Below, in pieces: positions 1 to 5,196 of a stretch of DNA of 5,196 nucleotides (position 1 is the stretch's first letter; each line of letters opens with the position of its first letter). Under the pieces are notes generated by a model. It saw nothing but the letters and a program-made list of their open reading frames with translations. It was not told where the DNA came from and did not search any database. Origin of the DNA: Pseudomonadota bacterium (GTDB lineage Bacteria > Pseudomonadota > Gammaproteobacteria > Xanthomonadales > Xanthomonadaceae). Both the position numbers and the translations under genes were made by a program. The stretch covers positions 1 through 5,196 of the forward strand of contig JAFAFD010000334.1 of the NCBI GenBank assembly GCA_023423675.1, written 5' to 3'.

Positions 1-7
1 ATAGACT

Positions 8-66
8 GGCCTGTCTCCGAACCAATGAACGCCCGATGGAGGCCGCCGGGCATGGCCGGGCGCTAC
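8..66. repeat. Extended REP unit, copy 1 (about 60 nt)
   Basis: This is the first of three copies of a unit longer than the REP palindrome; the others are at 113-171 and 781-840. The shared layout is GGCCT, three variable bases, TCCGA, four variable bases, ATGAACGCC, a purine-rich stretch, then the REP palindrome ending in CTAC. Copy 1 is 59 nt, the same length as copy 2, and is the most diverged. The left half was aligned by eye and is visible without gaps. It lies near the window edge, so the repeat tract may continue to the left. Confidence 0.7.
42..66 (-). repeat. GTAG-type REP element 1 (stem variant)
   Basis: A 25-nt REP with its GTAG head on the minus strand (CTAC at 63-66 on plus). 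The consensus in this window is a 7-bp stem GCCGGGC/GCCCGGC around a 3-nt loop (ATG on plus). This copy differs from the consensus by one base, G instead of C at 58, which breaks a pair in the middle of the stem. It is the only one of the five with a damaged core stem. Confidence 0.85.
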
Positions 67-72
67 CGAAAC

Positions 73-94
73 TGACGCCGTGGCCCGTGCCCGG
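73..94 (+). repeat. Possible degenerate REP in opposite orientation
   Basis: Read on the plus strand, GACGCCG-TGGCCC-GTGCCCGG resembles the REP core GCGCCGGGCCATGCCCGG if two single-base insertions are allowed. That would make it an inverted partner of REP 1, as in the paired REPs (BIMEs) known from enterobacteria and pseudomonads. The GTAG head is not preserved. In GC-rich DNA such a match can arise by chance, so this is tentative. Confidence 0.3.
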
Positions 95-112
95 AAGAGA
101 GCGCGGAAGCGC

Positions 113-171
113 GGCCTATGTCCGATGCCATGAACGCCCGAAGGAAGCGGCCGGGCATGGCCCGGCGCTAC
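113..171. repeat. Extended REP unit, copy 2
   Basis: Second copy of the ~60-nt unit, immediately upstream of the RAYT gene. It matches copy 3 (781-840) closely: from 111 to 171 against 779 to 840 I count only about half a dozen differences and one single-base gap. The RAYT gene therefore lies between two long direct repeats. The close match reaches well outside the palindrome, into the GGCCT...TCCGA...ATGAACGCC arm. Confidence 0.8.
147..171 (-). repeat. GTAG-type REP element 2
   Basis: A 25-nt REP with GTAG head on the minus strand (CTAC at 168-171). The 7-bp stem GCCGGGC/GCCCGGC around ATG is intact. The tail is GCG instead of the GCC found in the other copies (C to G at 149), outside the core stem. 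The 86 bases from here to the RAYT start (172-257) contain no further repeat, gene or clear promoter that I can identify. Confidence 0.9.
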
Positions 172-257
172 CGACCCGGCGCCGCGCGGCAGAACCTCAC
201 AGGGGGCCAAGGTATCCGCCGATAGGTGGATTCAGAGCGCATTCCCAGACTGGCCCA

Positions 258-710
258 ATGTCCAGCCGTCATCTCCAACGTGGCCGCGATTCCCACATCG
301 GCGGGTACTACGTATTGACCACCGTGGTGCTGAAGCGACGCCCGGTGTTTGCAGACCCTCGCTGCGCAGAATGCCTCGTGGACACACTGCGCTTCGTCGA
401 GCGCGAGCGACTCAGTCGCTCGTTCGCCTGGGTCGTCATGCCCGATCATGTTCATTGGTTGATGCAGTTGCGCGCCGGCACGCTCGCCCGATTGATGGGA
501 ACGTTGAAATCACGCAGCAGCCGCCTTATGGGGCAGCAGTTCGGTGTGGAGACGCCCCTGTGGCAGCCGAGCTACTTCGACCACGCTGTTCGCAATGAAG
601 ATGCGTTGAGACGTCATGCGCTCTACATTCTGGGGAATCCGATCCGTGCGGGGCTTGCTGCCGAACTGGATGAATACCCGTTTGCCTGGTGCCGATGGCC
701 GATGCGATAG
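258..710 (+). CDS. REP-associated tyrosine transposase (RAYT), Y1/IS200-like family
   Basis: This encodes a 150-residue protein of the Y1 (HUH) transposase superfamily, the RAYT branch, thought to nick and mobilise single-stranded REP DNA. The HUH motif is visible as MPDHVHWLM (His64 and His66). The candidate nucleophile is Tyr123 in YILGNPIRAGL, the typical RAYT helix motif. The conserved LWQPSYFDH segment lies at 101-109, and an aromatic C-terminus (YPFAWCRWP) ends the protein as in relatives. Nothing looks truncated. The ATG at 258 was chosen because family similarity begins just after it and no in-frame start lies between the REPs and 258. The frame stays open upstream to ATG 36, but that stretch only translates REP sequence. 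No strong ribosome binding site precedes 258, which suggests weak expression. By eye its GC content is somewhat lower than that of the pump genes. Flanking REPs (two before, three after) are its likely DNA substrates. Confidence 0.93.
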   Translation: MSSRHLQRGRDSHIGGYYVLTTVVLKRRPVFADPRCAECLVDTLRFVERERLSRSFAWVVMPDHVHWLMQLRAGTLARLMGTLKSRSSRLMGQQFGVETPLWQPSYFDHAVRNEDALRRHALYILGNPIRAGLAAELDEYPFAWCRWPMR

Positions 711-730
711 CGATTGGACCCGCGGCAGAA

Positions 731-755
731 GCCGCCGGGCATGGCCCGGCGCTAC
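731..755 (-). repeat. GTAG-type REP element 3
   Basis: A perfect copy of the 25-nt REP with GTAG head on the minus strand (CTAC at 752-755). It begins 20 nt after the RAYT stop codon. On the plus strand its first bases can also pair with the preceding GCGGC (722-726) around an AGAA loop, giving a small alternative hairpin. No T-tract follows on the plus strand, so it is not a classical terminator for the RAYT gene, although the hairpin could protect the transcript's 3' end. Confidence 0.92.
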
Positions 756-780
756 CGATGCTCCCTTCGCCCGTATATGC

Positions 781-840
781 GGCCTTTGTCCGACGCCATG
801 AACGCCGGAAAGAAAGCCGCCGGGCATGGCCCGGCGCTAC
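781..840. repeat. Extended REP unit, copy 3
   Basis: Third copy of the ~60-nt unit, downstream of the RAYT gene and in the same orientation as copies 1 and 2. It carries the same GGCCT, TCCGA and ATGAACGCC blocks followed by an A/G-rich stretch and REP 4. It is one base longer than copy 2 because of an extra A just before the palindrome. Confidence 0.8.
816..840 (-). repeat. GTAG-type REP element 4
   Basis: A perfect 25-nt REP with GTAG head on the minus strand (CTAC at 837-840), identical to REPs 3 and 5. In the minus direction the hairpin is followed by CTTTCTTTCC, an interrupted T-run. It could act as a weak second terminator behind REP 5 for transcripts leaving the pump operon. Confidence 0.92.
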
Positions 841-893
841 CAATATTGCCTCCGCCTTCATGCGCGGTCGGCGTTTGATGTCGCGCACGCCCC

Positions 894-924
894 AAAAAAG
901 CCGCCGGGCATGGCCCGGCGCTAC
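894..924 (-). terminator. Rho-independent terminator of the smeEF operon, built from REP 5
   Basis: Read on the minus strand, the smeF stop codon (933-931) is followed after 6 nt by the REP hairpin and then by six T residues (A at 894-899 on plus). The stem is the 7-bp GCCGGGC/GCCCGGC plus one further C-G pair around a CAT loop. A GC-rich stem followed at once by a T-run is the classical intrinsic terminator layout. None of the other four REPs has an uninterrupted T-run of this length. Confidence 0.8.
900..924 (-). repeat. GTAG-type REP element 5
   Basis: A perfect 25-nt REP with GTAG head on the minus strand (CTAC at 921-924), 6 nt from the end of smeF. It is the stem of the predicted operon terminator. 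Its orientation matches the other four copies, so the array is not made of the usual head-to-head pairs. Confidence 0.92.
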
Positions 925-930
925 CAGGGG

Positions 931-2316
931 TTACCCGCGTTCGTGCCAGCCGCCGCCCAGCACCTTGTACAGGGTGATGCGGTTGGTCTGCTGGGCCAGC
1001 TCGGTCTGCAGGCGCGTCTGCTGCGCGCTGTAGGCGGTGCGGCGTGCGTCCAGCAGGGTCACGAAGCTGTCCAGGCCGGCGTCATAGCGGGCCTGCGACA
1101 AGCGGTTGGCCGTTTCGGCCGCATCCACCAGGCGCTGCTGCGCGCTCACCTGCTCGTCCAGGCTGACATTCAGCGCCAGCGCGTCGGAGGTTTCGCGGAA
1201 ACCGCTCTGGATCGCCTTTTCATACTGCGCCAGGGCGATATCGCGATCCGCATTGGCCACCGCCAGGTTCGCGCGCAGCTTGCCGCCCTGGAAGATCGGC
1301 AAGGTGATCTTCGGCAGGAAACTCCACACGCGCGTGCCGCTGTCGAACAGGTTGGACAGTTCGCCCGAGCCACTGCCGATGCTGCCGGTCAGGGTGATGC
1401 TGGGGAAGAACGCGGCACGCGCGGCACCGATGTTGGCGTTGGCCGCCAGCAGCTGGTGTTCGGCGGCCATGATGTCCGGGCGCTGCAGCAGCACGTCGCT
1501 GGGCAGGCCGGCCGGCGGCGGGGCCAGGGCCAGCAGCTGCGGTTCGATGCTGTCCGGCAGCAGGTCCGCATCAACCTGGCCACCGGCCAGCAGCACCAGC
1601 GCGTTGCGATCCTGGGCCAGCTGCCCGCGCAGGCGGGCGGCGTCGGTACGCGCGGTTTCCACCAGCGTGCGGGTCTGGCTCAGCTCCAGCCCGGAGCTGC
1701 CACCGCGTTCGTGGCGGGCCTCGGCCAGGCGCAGCGAATCCTCGTAGGTCTTCAGCGTGGCTTCGGAAATCTTCAGCTGCTGCGCGTCGGCACCGTAGGT
1801 CAGCCACGCGGTGGCGGTCTCGGCCACCAGGCTCAGCTGCGCGTTGCGGCGGTTGGCGGCCACAGCGAAGTACTGCTGCAAGGCAGACTCGCTGAGGTTG
1901 CGCACGCGGCCAAACAGATCCAGCTCGAAGTCGGCCACGCCGACGCCGGCGGTGAACTGCTCGGTGACACCGGCATTGGTGCCCTGCCGTTCCATCTGGC
2001 CGGTGGCGGCCAGGCCGGGCACGCGGTCGGCGCGCTGCACGCGGTACTGGCCGCGTGCCTTTTCCACGTTCAACACCGCCACGCGCAGGTCGCGGTTGTT
2101 GTCCAGCGCCTGGCCGATCACCTGCTGCAGGCGCTCATCGGTGAAGAAGTCGCGCCAACCCAGTGCCGCAACATCGGTAACCTCGCCCTGGCTGGCCTCG
2201 GCCGGCCACTGCGACGGAATGGCCGGGGCAACGGCGGTGTTCTTCGGCACCAGCGTGGAACAACCAGCCAGGCCCAGGCTGGCGACGAGCGCCAGCAGCA
2301 AAGGGGTCTTATTCAT
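931..2316 (-). CDS. smeF: Outer-membrane efflux channel lipoprotein, OprM/TolC-like (SmeF)
   Basis: Encodes a 461-residue channel of the outer membrane factor (OEP/NodT) family, which forms a trimeric duct for a tripartite RND efflux pump. The N-terminus is a lipoprotein signal with lipobox LAGC at 16-19; Cys19 would be lipidated, and Ser20 after it fits outer-membrane sorting. Two OEP repeats follow, about 55-245 and 265-455. Family motifs seen are [10 protein letters not shown] (131-140), the LLQRPDI segment with its [15 protein letters not shown] continuation (about 276-305), [16 protein letters not shown] (418-433) and the terminal LYKVLGGGW (449-457). Length is normal for OprM relatives. 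ATG 2316 was chosen over the in-frame ATG at 2364 because GGAGGT lies 4 nt upstream and the lipoprotein signal begins there. The gene overlaps smeE by 8 nt. The family assignment is very secure; the name smeF rests on recalled similarity and on context. Confidence 0.93.
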   Translation of the reverse strand: MNKTPLLLALVASLGLAGCSTLVPKNTAVAPAIPSQWPAEASQGEVTDVAALGWRDFFTDERLQQVIGQALDNNRDLRVAVLNVEKARGQYRVQRADRVPGLAATGQMERQGTNAGVTEQFTAGVGVADFELDLFGRVRNLSESALQQYFAVAANRRNAQLSLVAETATAWLTYGADAQQLKISEATLKTYEDSLRLAEARHERGGSSGLELSQTRTLVETARTDAARLRGQLAQDRNALVLLAGGQVDADLLPDSIEPQLLALAPPPAGLPSDVLLQRPDIMAAEHQLLAANANIGAARAAFFPSITLTGSIGSGSGELSNLFDSGTRVWSFLPKITLPIFQGGKLRANLAVANADRDIALAQYEKAIQSGFRETSDALALNVSLDEQVSAQQRLVDAAETANRLSQARYDAGLDSFVTLLDARRTAYSAQQTRLQTELAQQTNRITLYKVLGGGWHERG

Positions 2317-5196
2317 GGGAACCTCCATGGGCAGCTTCATCGCGCGGAGCCGGCGGCGTGCCACCTCCGTTGCCCTTGTTGCGGTTGAACACGCGCTGCA
2401 CCACCACGAAGAACAGCGGGATGAAGAACACGCCCATCACGGTGCCCACCAGCATGCCGCCCAGCACGCCGGTACCGATCGCGCGCTGCGCACCGGAACC
2501 TGCACCGGAGGCAATGGCCAGCGGCAGCACGCCCAGGCCGAACGCCAGCGAGGTCATGATGATCGGGCGCAGGCGGTCGCGGACCGCATGCATCGTCGCT
2601 TCGATCAGGCCTGCGCCCTTCTCCAGGTTTTCCTTGGCGAATTCCACGATCAGGATCGCGTTCTTGCTGGTCAGGCCCACTGTGGTCAGCATCGCCACCT
2701 GGAAGTAGATGTCGCGCTCCATGCCACGGAAGGTGTTGGCCAGCACCGCGCCGAGAATACCCAGCGGCGCCACCAGCAGCACCGAGGTCGGCACGCTCCA
2801 GCTTTCATACAGTGCAGCAAGGCACAGGAACACGATCAGCAGCGACAGCGTGTACAGCAGCGGCGTCTGCGAACCGGCCTGGCGTTCCTGGTAGGACAGC
2901 GCGGTCCATTCGATGTCGAAGCCCGGCGGCAGGTCCTTGGCGATGCGCTCGATCTCGGCCATGGCATCACCGGAGGCCACGCCCGCGGCGGGCTCGCCCT
3001 GGATTTCCATCGCCGACACGCCGTTGTAGCGTTCCAGGCGCGGCGAACCGTAGTCCCAGCGCTTGGAGGCGAAGGCACTGAACGGCACCATCTCGCCCTG
3101 CCCGTTCTTCACCGACCAGACATTGAAGTCGTCCGGGTTCATGCGGAACGGTGCATCGGCCATCACGTACACGCGCTTGACGCGGCCACGGTCGATGAAG
3201 TCATCGATGTAGCTGCTGCCCCACGCCGCGGCCAGGGTGTTGTTGATCGAGCTGATCGACAGGCCCAGTGCGTTGGCCTTTTCCACGTCCACGTCGATGC
3301 GCAGCTGCGGGGTGTCTTCCTGGCCGTTGGGGCGCACGTTGGCCAGCAGCTTGCTCTGCCCCGCCGCACCCAGCAGCTGGTTGCGCGCGGCCAGCAGGGC
3401 GTCATGGCCCTTGCCGCTGGTGTCCTTCAGGAAGAACGTGTAACCCGAACCGATACCCAGTTCCGGCATGGCCGGCGGCGGGAAGGCGAAGATGAAGGCG
3501 TCCTTGATCTGGCCCAGCGCGCCCATCGCACGCCCGGTGATCGCACCCACGCTGTGGTCGGCGTCGCGTTCCTTCCAGTCCTTCAGCTTGACGAAGGCCA
3601 TGCCCGCGTTCTGGCCCATGCCGGCGAAGCTGAAGCCCTGCACGGCGAAGATGGACTCGACCGCATCGGCCTCGTTCTTCAGGAAGTGGTCCTCCAGCTT
3701 GGCCATCGCTTCCAGCGTGCGTTCCTGGGTGGCGCCGACCGGGGTCTGCACCAGCGCCATCATGATGCCCTGGTCTTCATTGGGCAGGAACGAGCTGGGC
3801 AGGCGCGCGAACAGCACGCCCATCACCACGGCCAGGGCGACGAAGATGCCCATGAAGCGCCACGGGCGATGGATGATGCCCTTCACGCCGCGCTGGTAGG
3901 TCTCGCTGGAACGGTCGAAGCCGCGGTTGAAGCCGTTGAAGAAGCGGCCCAGCAGGCCGCTGTGGGCGACATGGTGCTCGCCCTTCTTCAGCGGCTTGAG
4001 CATGGTCGCGCACAGCGCCGGGGTCAGCACGATGGCCACCAGCACCGACAGCGCCATGGCCGAAACGATCGTGGCCGAGAACTGGCGGTAGATGATGCCC
4101 GTGGAGCCGCTCATGAAGGCCATCGGCACGAACACCGCCGACAGCACCAGGCCGATGCCCACCAGCGCGCCGGTGATCTGGCTCATCGATTTGCGGGTGG
4201 CTTCCAGCGGCGACAGGCCCTCTTCGGACATGATGCGTTCGACGTTCTCCACCACCACGATGGCATCGTCCACCAGCAGGCCGATGGCCAGCACCATGGC
4301 GAACATGGTCAGCATGTTGACCGAGAAGCCGAGCATGGCCAGCACGCCGATGGTACCCAACAGCACCACCGGGACGGCGATGGTCGGGATCAAGGTGGCG
4401 CGGAAATTCTGCAGGAACAGGTACATCACCACGAACACCAGCACGATCGCTTCGATCAGGGTCTTGATGACGCCCTTGATCGAGACCTGCACGAACGGGG
4501 TGGTGTCGTACGGCACGACGGTTTCCAGGCCGGCCGGGAAGCTGGACTTCATCTCGTCCAGCGCGGTGCGCACGCCCTCGGCGGTGGCCAGCGCGTTGGC
4601 GCCGGTGGCCAGGGTGATGGCGATACCGGTGGACGGCTTGCCGTTGTAGCGGGTGACGAAGTCGTAGCTTTCCGCACCCAGTTCGACGCGGGCGACATCG
4701 CCCAGGCGCAGCTCGCTGCCATCGGTGCCGCCACGCACCAGGATGTTGCGGAACTGTTCCGGGGTCTGCAGGCGGTCCTGCGCGTTGATGGTGGCGTTGA
4801 GCTGCTGGCCCTTCACCGACGGCGCACCACCGAGCTGGCCGATGGCCACCTGTGCGTTCTGCGCGGTGATCGCCGCGGTCACTTCATCGACCGACAGCTT
4901 GTAGGTGTGCAGCTTGTTCGGGTCCAGCCAGATGCGCATGGCGTACTTGCCACCGAACACCTGGATGTTGCCCACGCCCGGCACGCGGCTGAGGGTGTCG
5001 ACGACATTCGAACCCACGTAGTCGGCGATGTCGTTGGCATCCATGCTGCCGTCGTTGGATACGAAGCCGAGCACCTGCAGGAAGCCGCTGCTGGACTTGG
5101 CCACGTTGATGCCCTGCCGCTGCACTTCCTGCGGCAGCAGCGGCATGGCCAGCTGCAGCTTGTTCTGCACCTGCACCTGGGCGATGTCCGGGTTGG
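2309..5196 (-). CDS. smeE: RND multidrug efflux transporter, HAE1 family, AcrB/MexB-like (SmeE), 5' end missing
   Basis: This is the inner-membrane proton/drug antiporter of a tripartite pump. About 100 N-terminal residues, including TM1, lie beyond the right edge. The frame is open through 5196; codons before 5176 read NPDIAQ, continuing the AcrB-like stretch, so the GTG at 5176 is an internal Val, not a start. Counting from that Val, TM2-TM6 lie at about 239-394, TM7 at 439-457 and TM8-TM12 at 772-925, with the second porter/docking domain between. Proton-relay residues are all present: Asp303-Asp304 in [15 protein letters not shown], Lys838 in [12 protein letters not shown] and Arg870 in RLRPIIMTS, matching AcrB Asp407/408, Lys940 and Arg971. 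The phenylalanines of the AcrB hydrophobic trap are also kept (Phe32, Phe74, Phe510, Phe515, Phe517, Phe528). The C-terminal tail is Gly/Pro-rich. Expected substrates are diverse hydrophobic antibiotics, as for SmeDEF; this is inferred from the family. The exact pump name is less certain than the family. Confidence 0.95.
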   Translation of the reverse strand, partial: NPDIAQVQVQNKLQLAMPLLPQEVQRQGINVAKSSSGFLQVLGFVSNDGSMDANDIADYVGSNVVDTLSRVPGVGNIQVFGGKYAMRIWLDPNKLHTYKLSVDEVTAAITAQNAQVAIGQLGGAPSVKGQQLNATINAQDRLQTPEQFRNILVRGGTDGSELRLGDVARVELGAESYDFVTRYNGKPSTGIAITLATGANALATAEGVRTALDEMKSSFPAGLETVVPYDTTPFVQVSIKGVIKTLIEAIVLVFVVMYLFLQNFRATLIPTIAVPVVLLGTIGVLAMLGFSVNMLTMFAMVLAIGLLVDDAIVVVENVERIMSEEGLSPLEATRKSMSQITGALVGIGLVLSAVFVPMAFMSGSTGIIYRQFSATIVSAMALSVLVAIVLTPALCATMLKPLKKGEHHVAHSGLLGRFFNGFNRGFDRSSETYQRGVKGIIHRPWRFMGIFVALAVVMGVLFARLPSSFLPNEDQGIMMALVQTPVGATQERTLEAMAKLEDHFLKNEADAVESIFAVQGFSFAGMGQNAGMAFVKLKDWKERDADHSVGAITGRAMGALGQIKDAFIFAFPPPAMPELGIGSGYTFFLKDTSGKGHDALLAARNQLLGAAGQSKLLANVRPNGQEDTPQLRIDVDVEKANALGLSISSINNTLAAAWGSSYIDDFIDRGRVKRVYVMADAPFRMNPDDFNVWSVKNGQGEMVPFSAFASKRWDYGSPRLERYNGVSAMEIQGEPAAGVASGDAMAEIERIAKDLPPGFDIEWTALSYQERQAGSQTPLLYTLSLLIVFLCLAALYESWSVPTSVLLVAPLGILGAVLANTFRGMERDIYFQVAMLTTVGLTSKNAILIVEFAKENLEKGAGLIEATMHAVRDRLRPIIMTSLAFGLGVLPLAIASGAGSGAQRAIGTGVLGGMLVGTVMGVFFIPLFFVVVQRVFNRNKGNGGGTPPAPRDEAAHGGSHE
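2321..2326 (-). promoter_or_regulatory. Ribosome binding site of smeF, inside the smeE coding end
   Basis: The minus strand reads GGAGGT, a strong Shine-Dalgarno match, 4 nt before the smeF ATG at 2316. The same six bases encode the Gly-Gly of the SmeE C-terminus (GGSHE). The smeE stop (TAA, 2311-2309) falls just inside smeF, within ATGAATAA. This fixes the smeF start and implies that ribosomes finishing smeE can begin smeF directly. Confidence 0.85.

Larger units (their letters stand above)
756..924. repeat. Tandem ~85-nt repeat, two diverged units with identical REPs
   Basis: REPs 3, 4 and 5 start at 731, 816 and 900, a spacing of 85 and 84 nt. The intervals 756-815 and 841-899 align end to end without internal gaps, with about 35 of 59 positions identical by hand count. 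That is far above what unrelated DNA of this composition would give. The REPs that end each unit are identical over all 25 bases. The tract therefore looks like an old tandem duplication in which only the palindrome has been kept or homogenised. Confidence 0.6.

Noticed and set aside
101..112. Small hairpin GCGC-GGAA-GCGC between REPs 1 and 2
   Set aside because: A 4-bp stem in GC-rich DNA is expected by chance, and the related downstream unit lacks it.
671..730. A possible further copy of the extended repeat arm before REP 3, overlapping the RAYT C-terminus
   Set aside because: Ungapped identity to 756-815 is only about 21 of 60 by hand, close to background. Only the last ~18 bases before the REP look somewhat alike, and the rest is conserved RAYT coding sequence.
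42..924. A CRISPR array, suggested by short, fairly regularly spaced palindromic repeats
   Set aside because: The intervals of 59-60 and 80 nt are too long, two spacers are related to each other, and the repeats flank a RAYT gene and have the GTAG head. There are no cas genes here. They are REPs.
826..2388. A 520-codon open frame on the plus strand antisense to smeF
   Set aside because: It is a shadow of the GC-rich codon pattern of smeF. Its product is low-complexity, rich in Gln, Gly, Ala and Arg, and begins by translating REPs. SmeF on the other strand has clear family motifs, a lipobox and a ribosome binding site.
5174..5176. GTG at 5176 as the start codon of the pump gene
   Set aside because: The frame continues to the window edge and the upstream codons encode the conserved PDIAQ stretch of AcrB-type pumps, so this is an internal valine.

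Overview
The window looks like a chromosomal segment of a high-GC gammaproteobacterium of the Xanthomonadaceae, most likely Stenotrophomonas (S. maltophilia group). Two independent signs point there. One is an AcrB/MexB-type RND pump followed by an OprM-type lipoprotein channel that I recognise as SmeE-SmeF. The other is a cluster of palindromic REP elements with a 5'-GTAG head next to a REP-associated tyrosine transposase (RAYT), a combination known from Stenotrophomonas. The species is an inference; I could not run a search.

Left part (1-930): a REP/RAYT locus. Five 25-nt GTAG REPs lie at 42-66, 147-171, 731-755, 816-840 and 900-924, all with the GTAG head on the minus strand. Two precede and three follow a 150-codon RAYT gene (258-710, plus strand) that keeps its HUH motif and its candidate catalytic tyrosine. 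Beyond the palindromes, a longer unit of about 60 nt is repeated at 8-66, 113-171 and 781-840. The two downstream intervals (756-840 and 841-924) look like diverged tandem copies of one ~85-nt unit whose REP part has stayed identical.

Right part (931-5196): minus-strand efflux operon. smeE (5196 to 2309, 5' end beyond the window) encodes the inner-membrane proton-driven transporter. smeF (2316 to 931) encodes the outer-membrane channel. The two genes overlap by 8 nt, and the smeF ribosome binding site lies inside the last codons of smeE, so their translation is probably coupled. The membrane-fusion gene (smeD) and the regulator would be expected beyond the right edge.

The two parts meet tail to tail. 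The REP nearest the pump operon sits 6 nt past the smeF stop and is followed, in the direction of pump transcription, by six T residues. A mobile palindrome thus seems to serve as the operon's intrinsic terminator. I see no wholly unknown protein system here. The most unusual content is the structure of the REP array around the transposase.
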